Positions 1 through 4,671 of a DNA stretch of 5,169 bases are shown here, piece by piece. The stretch is from Gemmatimonadota bacterium (GTDB lineage: Bacteria; Gemmatimonadota; Gemmatimonadetes; Gemmatimonadales; GWC2-71-9): contig QHVD01000353.1 of assembly GCA_003222235.1 (NCBI GenBank), positions 1 through 5,169 of the forward strand, read 5' to 3'. The notes beneath the pieces are model-generated. The model saw nothing but the letters and a program-made list of their open reading frames with translations. It was not told the DNA's origin and made no database searches. A program made the position numbers and the translations under genes. Within the stretch, counting starts at the first letter, position 1; every line of letters begins with the position of its first letter.

Positions 1-1480
1 TCGGCTCCGCCTGGATGTCGGCGAGCTCCACGCGCTGCAGCGCCTGGAGGAAGGTGGTCAGGTCGAAGTTCCCGAGGGCGGTCGAGAAGATGAGGCTCAG
101 CGCCGGGTTCACCACTTCCTGGCTCGCGTTGCCGAGCGCGGCGAGCTGGTTGCCGCCCAGGTCCACGTTGACCTGCGTGGCCGGGTTCTGGCTGGTGAAC
201 GCCACGGCGTCGGGCTTGCCGTCGCCGTTCAGGTCCACGGGGGTGGCACTCTTCGGATCGGGACGCTGCACCAACTGGTTGAAGTACTGGCAGTTCGGCA
301 GGCAGTCGGGGAAGTGGGTGCCGAGGTCGTACTTCAAGCCCAGCTCCTCGACGTCGGTCCGGTCCACGAAGATGATCTTCGCCTGGATCGACACCTGCGG
401 CGTGCGGATGTCCAGGCCCTTGACGAACTCTTCCACCCGGTTGATGCGCGTCGTCACCTCGGTGATGACCAGGGCGTTGGTGGTGGAGTCGGCGACGACG
501 GCGCCGCGCTTGGTCAGGAGCGACTGCACCGACGGCATCAGCGCCCCCGCGCGGGCGTAGTTCACCCGCACGAGGCGGGTCTCCACCGGCACGGTCGAGT
601 CCGCCCGAGCCAGGTCCTTCTTGTCGATCACCTGGATAATGCCGCCTTCGAGCACGTTGGCGGCGAGCCCCTGCGACTCGAGCACCGCGTTGAAGGCGAG
701 GTCCCAGGGCTGGTTCTTGATCTCGGCGCTGACGTTGCCCTTGATGTCCTTGGAGAGGATGATGGTCCGGCCGCTGAACGCGGCAAACCCGGACGTGACC
801 TCGCGCAGATCCGCGTTATCCCACGTCACCGTGATGCGCGGGGCCTGGGACTGCTCGCCCTCGTCGGCATGGGCCGAGAGGTATTGATTGATCGCCCGCG
901 CCGCTTCGCCGGGAGCGGGCGTCGCCACCCGCGCGGCTTCGCCGCCGCGGCGCGACGGCGCCGGAGCCGCCGCGAGCGCCGCTGCGGCCGCCGCATTTTG
1001 GCTGGTCCACGCCGCGAAGGCGGTGCGCTCCGAGCCGATCTGCACGCGCACCTGGCCGTCGCGCTTCTCGATCTGATAGGACTTCAGGACGTCGAGGTCG
1101 ATCACGATCCGCACCACGTCCGGGCGGAACTGCGCGTAGCGGATGTTCTTGATGCCGCCGCGGTTTTGCCCGTCGTAGAGCACCGCCGGTGCCGCAAGCC
1201 GCGCCCCCTGGAGGTCGAGCACGAGCCGGGCGGGGCTGGGCAGCGTGAAATCCTGGACGTCCACGGCGCCACGGAGATCGATCACGACGTCCACGCTCGC
1301 GGAGGCGGGGAGCACGCTCACGGCCCGCACTTCACCGTCACGCCCCCCTGACCCCGCTGGGGCTCGGGGCGCCGCCGCGATGGCGAGCCCCGTTCCAGCA
1401 GGCTGCAACGGGAGCACCAGTCCCGCTGCCGCAAGCTGGAACGGGGCGAGCCACGCGACGAGGGCAGGGATGCGCTTCAT
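1..1480 (-). CDS. pilQ: Type IV pilus secretin PilQ (3' end beyond window)
   Basis: Outer-membrane secretin through which the pilus fibre passes. I translated the minus strand from the ATG at 1480. The frame stays open for 493 codons to the window edge, so the protein is cut off at its C-terminus. Visible parts: a signal-like hydrophobic N-terminus (about residues 5-36); an AMIN domain (about 50-148, ending QVRVQIGS), which in PilQ proteins binds peptidoglycan; an Ala/Pro/Arg-rich linker (151-213); an STN/N0 domain (about 215-288, starting ITVTWDNADL); a secretin N1 domain (about 300-358, with VVADSTTNALVITE); then the start of the secretin domain (PQVSIQAKIIFVDRTDVEELG, 361-381 region). An insertion at about 385-455 carries CLPNC and DLNGDGKPD, and the frame resumes with secretin-like LSLIFSTALGNFDLTTFLQAL. 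The start is supported by an AGGAGGG site 6 bases upstream and an ATGA overlap with pilP. Domain order and operon position make the call very secure. The pore-forming C-terminal part is not visible. Confidence 0.96.
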   Translation of the reverse strand, partial: MKRIPALVAWLAPFQLAAAGLVLPLQPAGTGLAIAAAPRAPAGSGGRDGEVRAVSVLPASASVDVVIDLRGAVDVQDFTLPSPARLVLDLQGARLAAPAVLYDGQNRGGIKNIRYAQFRPDVVRIVIDLDVLKSYQIEKRDGQVRVQIGSERTAFAAWTSQNAAAAAALAAAPAPSRRGGEAARVATPAPGEAARAINQYLSAHADEGEQSQAPRITVTWDNADLREVTSGFAAFSGRTIILSKDIKGNVSAEIKNQPWDLAFNAVLESQGLAANVLEGGIIQVIDKKDLARADSTVPVETRLVRVNYARAGALMPSVQSLLTKRGAVVADSTTNALVITEVTTRINRVEEFVKGLDIRTPQVSIQAKIIFVDRTDVEELGLKYDLGTHFPDCLPNCQYFNQLVQRPDPKSATPVDLNGDGKPDAVAFTSQNPATQVNVDLGGNQLAALGNASQEVVNPALSLIFSTALGNFDLTTFLQALQRVELADIQAEP

Positions 1481-1950
1481 GGTGTTCCCTCCTGCTTAGC
1501 GAGCTGCAGGCTCTCCTGCCGCTCGAGGCCGAATTCCTGGACCGTAAAGACGATCTCACGCGGCCGGATGGCGGTCGCCCTGAGGCGTCCGATGATGTCG
1601 CCCGACTTCACGCGATAGAGTTTGCTGTTCGTGATGTCACGCAGTACCGCCACGCTCCGTGCCGGGTAGCGCGAGTCGTAGTAGATGCCCACGAGCTTGA
1701 GATCCGCCAGGAGCGGCCGGATGTCGCCCGACTTGAGCAGCGACAGGAACGGATCGCGCCCGCCCCCCTCGTAGGCGTACACCTCGCGCACGAGCGTCAT
1801 GGCGATGGCGGCTTCGGGATGGGCACCGGTATCGGACGATGCCGGTGGCTTGGCCCGGGGCGCCCGCGGCGCCCCCTGCAGCGTGGCCTGCGCGGCGAGC
1901 GGCGCGGCCAGGCACAGCGTCACGAGCCCGAGGGCGAGCTTAGCGTTCAT
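1477..1950 (-). CDS. pilP: Type IV pilus assembly protein PilP
   Basis: Periplasmic linker of the alignment complex. In the family, the C-terminal beta-sandwich contacts the N0 domain of PilQ and the disordered N-terminal part binds the PilN/PilO pair. The protein has 157 residues. Residues 1-21 look like a secretion signal (hydrophobic, ending APLAAQA). Residues 22-50 are a Pro/Ala/Lys-rich disordered stretch. Residues 58-145 form the PilP domain, with the recognisable RDPF (65-68), LKLVG (84-88), the stretch AVLRD (101-105), and VKSGDIIG (114-121). The single early cysteine (Cys13) sits in VTLC, which is a poor lipobox, so lipid anchoring is doubtful. The ATG at 1950 overlaps the pilO end by 11 bases. 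The stop overlaps the pilQ start as ATGA. Length and order fit the family well. Confidence 0.94.
   Translation of the reverse strand: MNAKLALGLVTLCLAAPLAAQATLQGAPRAPRAKPPASSDTGAHPEAAIAMTLVREVYAYEGGGRDPFLSLLKSGDIRPLLADLKLVGIYYDSRYPARSVAVLRDITNSKLYRVKSGDIIGRLRATAIRPREIVFTVQEFGLERQESLQLAKQEGTP
1487..1493 (-). promoter_or_regulatory. Strong ribosome binding site of pilQ
   Basis: On the minus strand AGGAGGG lies 6 bases before the pilQ ATG and inside the last codons of pilP. It is the best Shine-Dalgarno match in the operon. It fixes the pilQ start and suggests that the secretin, needed in many copies per pore, is translated efficiently as well as by coupling to pilP. Confidence 0.8.
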
Positions 1951-2593
1951 CCGCCGCCCCCGCCCCGCCCGGCTTCGCCGACGCCGTCTTCTTCCCGGCG
2001 GGCGCCGGAGGCGGCGGCGCCTTGACGAAGGTCCGGATCGAGAACTGGGCCTCGAGCAACGCGCCGACCGTGTCGGCCAGCACCTTCTGCGCCTGCTGCT
2101 GCGCCGGCTTGAGGATCACTTCCTGCGGCACGACGATGCGCGGCAGGCTCGCGATGTCGGACAGGAGCTCGCCGAGCTCGTCGTAATGGCCGAGGATCTC
2201 GAGGCGGTACCGGTACGTGTCGAATGGCTGACCCGGCTCGACCGCCAGCGGCTCGAACCGCCCGATCGTCACCCCGCGCACCTTCGACTTGGTGGAGATG
2301 TCGTCGATCAACGCCGGCACCTCGTTCTTCTCGGGGACCAGCCGGCGCATCACGGAGAGGAGGGCCTGGTACTCCTCGACCTTGCGGCGCAGGTCGTCCA
2401 CCGTGCCGCTCGCGAGATCCTGCTTCGCCCGGTCGATGATCGTTTGCAGGCTGTCCGCCTCGGCGCGCGTGGCCGCGATCTTCGCGTTGGTCGGCTGCAC
2501 CCAATAGGTCCAGAAGAAATACCCGAGCGCCACCATGGCCATCGTGATCAGCAGCATGTACTGGCTCTGCCGGTCCTGCGGAAGAAGCGCCAT
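1940..2593 (-). CDS. pilO: Type IV pilus inner-membrane alignment protein PilO
   Basis: Bitopic inner-membrane protein that heterodimerises with PilN and helps couple the cytoplasmic PilM ring to PilP/PilQ. The protein has 217 residues: a short cytoplasmic N-terminus (1-12), one transmembrane helix (about 13-32, MLLITMAMVALGYFFWTYWV region), a coiled-coil segment (about 36-86, rich in Ala, Glu, Arg and Leu), and a compact alpha/beta domain (about 88-192) with the PilO signatures LVPEKNEVPALIDDIS (85-100) and YRYRLEILGHYDELGELLSDIASLPRI (127-153). A low-complexity tail follows (about 192-217, PPPPAP, Lys and Gly). The start at 2593 lies 4 bases after the pilN stop and has a GAGGT site at suitable spacing. 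The tail is longer and more proline-rich than I expect for this family; its role is unknown. Confidence 0.95.
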   Translation of the reverse strand: MALLPQDRQSQYMLLITMAMVALGYFFWTYWVQPTNAKIAATRAEADSLQTIIDRAKQDLASGTVDDLRRKVEEYQALLSVMRRLVPEKNEVPALIDDISTKSKVRGVTIGRFEPLAVEPGQPFDTYRYRLEILGHYDELGELLSDIASLPRIVVPQEVILKPAQQQAQKVLADTVGALLEAQFSIRTFVKAPPPPAPAGKKTASAKPGGAGAADER

Positions 2594-2597
2594 GACC

Positions 2598-3287
2598 CTA
2601 CCTCACCGACCGAACCAGGGGGATGGTGCGGATGTAGACCGAGTCCGCCACCTTGTAACGCACCGACACGTTGAACGCCGTCACCGGGCGGTCCGCCTCG
2701 ATCACGGTCTGCGAGGTGGCGGGGGTCACATCTGTGAACCAGGGTGAGGCCGCGAGCTGCCGCAGGAACGTGGTATAGGCCTGAATGTCCACCGTGCTCC
2801 CGGTGATCCACACCCGCACCGCCACCATCCCCGTCGAATCGGTGGGAGCCGTATACCCCGGCGCGCCGCCCTGTTGCTGGTAGGAGATGCCCGTCAGCCA
2901 GGTGTACGGCGGGAGCGACTTCGTGATCTGGTCGAGGACGTGCGGCCAGATGTAGCGGTCGGCGTCGATGCCGCGGATCATGTTGATCTCGGCGACGAGC
3001 GAGTCGCGGATCCGCTCCGATTGGCGCTTCTGGGCGATCACCGCGTCGAACCGCCGCTTCTCGACCAGGACCGCGGCGAGCCTGGCGTCGAGCACGCGGA
3101 GACGAGCACTCTCGGTGACGAAGAGCGCGAGGGCACCACCCACCACGAGTGCCGTGGTCGCGCTGGCCGCGAGCAGCCACGGGTTCTTGATGCTGGCGAG
3201 GAGTCCCCGAAAGTCGGGGAGTGCGAGCTTGAAGCCCGCGCCCGGCGCCGCCCGCTTCTTACCCGGGAGTAGGTTGATCTCGATCAT
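2598..3287 (-). CDS. pilN: Type IV pilus inner-membrane alignment protein PilN
   Basis: Bitopic inner-membrane partner of PilO. In this family the N-terminal peptide docks into a groove of cytoplasmic PilM. The protein opens MIEINLLPGKK, which carries the conserved INLLP motif at residues 4-8. A transmembrane helix covers about 36-57 and a charged coiled coil about 58-105. A ferredoxin-like periplasmic domain covers about 110-215 (WPHVLDQITKSLPPYTWLTGI at 114-134, then FLRQLAASPWFTDVTPA at 174-190). A Gly/Gln/Pro/Thr-rich loop (about 136-153) makes the protein, at 229 residues, somewhat longer than many PilN proteins. The ATG at 3287 overlaps the pilM stop (ATGA) and there is no strong Shine-Dalgarno before it, so translation probably depends on reinitiation after pilM. 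Confidence 0.95.
   Translation of the reverse strand: MIEINLLPGKKRAAPGAGFKLALPDFRGLLASIKNPWLLAASATTALVVGGALALFVTESARLRVLDARLAAVLVEKRRFDAVIAQKRQSERIRDSLVAEINMIRGIDADRYIWPHVLDQITKSLPPYTWLTGISYQQQGGAPGYTAPTDSTGMVAVRVWITGSTVDIQAYTTFLRQLAASPWFTDVTPATSQTVIEADRPVTAFNVSVRYKVADSVYIRTIPLVRSVR
2600..2604 (-). promoter_or_regulatory. Ribosome binding site of pilO
   Basis: GAGGT on the minus strand spans the last codons and first stop base of pilN and lies 6 bases upstream of the pilO ATG. It supports the chosen start and close translational linkage of the pair. Confidence 0.6.
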
Positions 3288-4330
3288 GCCGCACGTCTCA
3301 GGGCGAGCCCGACCGACAGCATCAGGAGCGGCGCGACTTCGTCCACCGGCACGGACTCGAAGACCGCGTCCCGCACCTTGAGCCGCTGCACCGGGTTGGC
3401 GACCTCCACGCCCACCTTCAGCCGGCTCCCGAGCGCCTCGTTCAGACCCGGGATCCGCGCGCCGCCACCGATCGTATAGACGCGCGAGAGGCCGGCCGCC
3501 GAGCGGGACGCGGTGGCGAGGAACGCGGCCGCCCGCTCGACGCCGACGGCGAGCTCTTCTCCGCGCGCCTCGACGTATGGCGCCAGGTCCGCGCTGTGCG
3601 CCTGGCCCTGGATCGCCTGCTCGGCATCCTCAGCCGCCAAGCCCTTCTCCCGCTGCAGGTCTTCCCGAAACCGACGCGTCCCGATGGAGAGGTCCCGGGT
3701 CAGCACGGGCACCCCGTCCTCGAGGATGTTCACGTTGGTGACTTCGTGACCGATGTTGACGAGCCCCACCACCCCTCGCATGGCGTCCGGATGGTTGAGC
3801 TCGAACGCGTTGTGGATGGCGAAGGCATCCACGTCGATGATCGCCGGCTCGAGCCCCGCCTCGTTGAGCAGGCCCGTGCGCCCCTCGACCAATTCCCGCT
3901 TGGCAGCTACGAGGAGGACGCTCATCTGCAGCCCCTCGGCCTCGGGGTCGAGGATCTGGAAGTCGAGCTCGACGTTCGCCATGTCGAAGGGAACGTGCTG
4001 CTCGGCCTCCCAGCGGATGACCTCCCGGGCGTCCGCCTCCTTCATGCGGTCCATCTGGATCTTCTTCACGATCACGTCCCGGCCCCCGACCGCCGTGACG
4101 ACCGACTTCTGCTTCACCCCCGCGGCGGCGAACAGGCCCCGGATCGCCTCGGCGACGATCCCCGGGTCCATAACCTCACCCTCGACGATGGCGTCTGCCG
4201 CCACCTCAGTGGTGGCCACCTTGATCAGCTCCGGCTCGCTGCCCGAGTGGTCGATGACGGCCACCTTGATGATGCCCGACCCGATATCGAGGCCGACGGA
4301 GGTTTTTTTGCCGAACCCGAATAGGGCCAT
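3284..4330 (-). CDS. pilM: Type IV pilus assembly ATP-binding protein PilM
   Basis: Cytoplasmic actin/FtsA-like protein that binds nucleotide and the PilN N-terminus, placing the alignment complex on the inner face of the membrane. The protein is full length at 348 residues. Visible motifs: the FGFGKK lead-in before phosphate-1, GLDIGSGIIKVAVID (13-27); the 1C-like insertion with KKIQMDRMKEADAREVIRWEAEQHVPFDM (89-117 region), a strong PilM signature; phosphate-2, GLVNIGHEVTNVNIL (189-203), with Asn192 where many actin-fold ATPases have Asp; and the adenosine motif YTIGGGARIPGLNEAL (285-300). The ATG at 4330 is preceded by AAGGTAGG and by a promoter about 40-70 bases upstream. It is the first gene of the operon. 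The family assignment is secure; actual ATP turnover is not shown by sequence. Confidence 0.97.
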   Translation of the reverse strand: MALFGFGKKTSVGLDIGSGIIKVAVIDHSGSEPELIKVATTEVAADAIVEGEVMDPGIVAEAIRGLFAAAGVKQKSVVTAVGGRDVIVKKIQMDRMKEADAREVIRWEAEQHVPFDMANVELDFQILDPEAEGLQMSVLLVAAKRELVEGRTGLLNEAGLEPAIIDVDAFAIHNAFELNHPDAMRGVVGLVNIGHEVTNVNILEDGVPVLTRDLSIGTRRFREDLQREKGLAAEDAEQAIQGQAHSADLAPYVEARGEELAVGVERAAAFLATASRSAAGLSRVYTIGGGARIPGLNEALGSRLKVGVEVANPVQRLKVRDAVFESVPVDEVAPLLMLSVGLALRRAA

Positions 4331-4334
4331 GCCT

Positions 4335-4339
4335 ACCTT
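4335..4339 (-). promoter_or_regulatory. Probable ribosome binding site of pilM
   Basis: AAGGT followed by AGG on the minus strand lies 4 bases before the pilM ATG. The spacing is slightly short but usable. No other in-frame start with a better site is seen nearby. Confidence 0.5.
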
Positions 4340-4371
4340 GGGGTTAGAGAGAGGCCGGGAAAGAGCAAGCT

Positions 4372-4400
4372 ACAGTAAGGCCCACCGCTTATCCTGTCAA
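4372..4400 (-). promoter_or_regulatory. Sigma-70-type promoter of the pilMNOPQ operon
   Basis: On the minus strand a perfect -35 box TTGACA (4400-4395) is followed after exactly 17 bases by TACTGT (4377-4372). The latter keeps the three most important -10 positions (first T, A and last T). Transcription would begin near 4366, giving a leader of about 36 bases before pilM. No comparable promoter was seen between the pil genes. The exact start site is inferred, not shown. Confidence 0.7.
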
Positions 4401-4413
4401 GCCTCGAAGCTAC

Positions 4414-4438
4414 TTGAGACCGAGCGAACAACTCTCAA
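4414..4438. promoter_or_regulatory. Inverted repeat, possible operator upstream of the pilM promoter
   Basis: TTGAGA and TCTCAA form a perfect 6-base inverted repeat separated by 13 bases, with half-site centres 19 bases apart. Its near edge is 13 bases upstream of the -35 box, a position typical for an activator or a repressor. It overlaps a second, imperfect palindrome, CTCGAAGCTACTTGAG (4403-4418). The regulator is unknown, and six-base arms can occur by chance. Confidence 0.35.
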
Positions 4439-4439
4439 T

Positions 4440-4454
4440 CACGCTTACACTTAC
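4440..4454 (-). repeat. GTAAGTG/GTAAGCGTG repeat cluster, promoter-proximal copy
   Basis: Read on the minus strand this is GTAAGTGTAAGCGTG, two GTAAG-type boxes sharing one base. The same two boxes in the same order occur again at 4521-4543. A degenerate copy, TAAGCGGTG, lies at 4383-4391 inside the promoter spacer. The arrangement suggests binding sites for one regulator upstream of pilM, but this is inference. Confidence 0.4.
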
Positions 4455-4486
4455 GTCAACTCGACTGGGGTCCGCGCGACGCTCCG

Positions 4487-4508
4487 CCCCGCGGCCGCCG
4501 GGCCGGGG
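4487..4508. repeat. GC-only hairpin between the repeat clusters
   Basis: CCCC (4487-4490), a two-base bulge, GGCC (4493-4496), a four-base loop, GGCC (4501-4504) and GGGG (4505-4508) can form a compact stem. There is no T-tract on either side, so a classical terminator is unlikely. It may be structural or simply a result of high GC. Confidence 0.35.
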
Positions 4509-4520
4509 GGCGTAGCATAA

Positions 4521-4543
4521 CACGCTTACTACCAAGCACTTAC
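4521..4543 (-). repeat. GTAAGTG/GTAAGCGTG repeat cluster, promoter-distal copy
   Basis: On the minus strand GTAAGTG (4543-4537) is followed after 7 bases by GTAAGCGTG (4529-4521). The 9-base box is identical to the one at 4448-4440, and both are followed by an NTT. The two clusters are about 81 bases apart, close to eight helical turns, so they could face the same side of the DNA. Confidence 0.4.
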
Positions 4544-4544
4544 C

Positions 4545-4617
4545 CGCGCGCCTCAGAGGCACGCTCACGGCGAAGCCCCCACCCCCTTCTCACGTCCCGT
4601 GCCACATCGCGGTAAGA
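4545..4617. other. Intergenic stretch without recognised feature
   Basis: This part of the 340-base intergenic region has a C-rich tract (about 4573-4588) but no tRNA, promoter or convincing coding sequence that I can see. Short open frames crossing it lack a start with a ribosome binding site and overlap the hairpin and the preceding gene. Confidence 0.5.
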
Positions 4618-4661
4618 GCGGGAGCGGGATGCGATCATTCACCACGCATCCCGCCTCCCGC
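4618..4661 (-). terminator. Large hairpin after the PilX-like gene, probable terminator
   Basis: A 16-base arm (4618-4633) and a 17-base arm (4645-4661) are complementary except for one bulged base, around an 11-base loop. The stem begins 10 bases after the stop codon of the PilX-like gene. On the minus strand it is followed by TCTTACC, a poor U-tract, so termination may be partial or factor-assisted. The distal arm is built from 7-base units of the GCATCCC/GCCTCCC type. Confidence 0.6.
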
Positions 4662-4666
4662 ATCCC
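4646..4666. repeat. Short tandem 7-base repeat in the hairpin arm
   Basis: On the plus strand the units GCATCCC, GCCTCCC and GCATCCC follow one another directly, a 14-base period present one and a half times, and then decay into GGCCTCT. The other hairpin arm is the reverse complement of part of this array. This could be a copy of a dispersed intergenic repeat family; only one copy is in the window. Confidence 0.5.
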
Positions 4667-4671
4667 GGCCT

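Noticed and set aside
314..1351. Long plus-strand open frame of 345 codons opposite pilQ
   Set aside because: It is antisense to a clear AMIN-STN-secretin reading frame. Its translation is dominated by Arg, His, Asp and Gly, as expected for the shadow of a GC-rich gene, and shows no domain.
1799..2674. Plus-strand open frame of 291 codons opposite pilO and pilP
   Set aside because: Arg/His/Leu-rich low-complexity translation with no recognisable family. The minus strand carries two well-supported genes here.
3596..4520. Plus-strand open frames opposite pilM and running into the intergenic region
   Set aside because: The opposite strand encodes full-length PilM with all its motifs. The antisense translations show no domain and no good ribosome site.
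4515..4545. Second promoter with TATGCT as -10 box on the minus strand
   Set aside because: No acceptable -35 box lies 16-18 bases upstream, and the TTGGTA nearby is only about 10 bases away.
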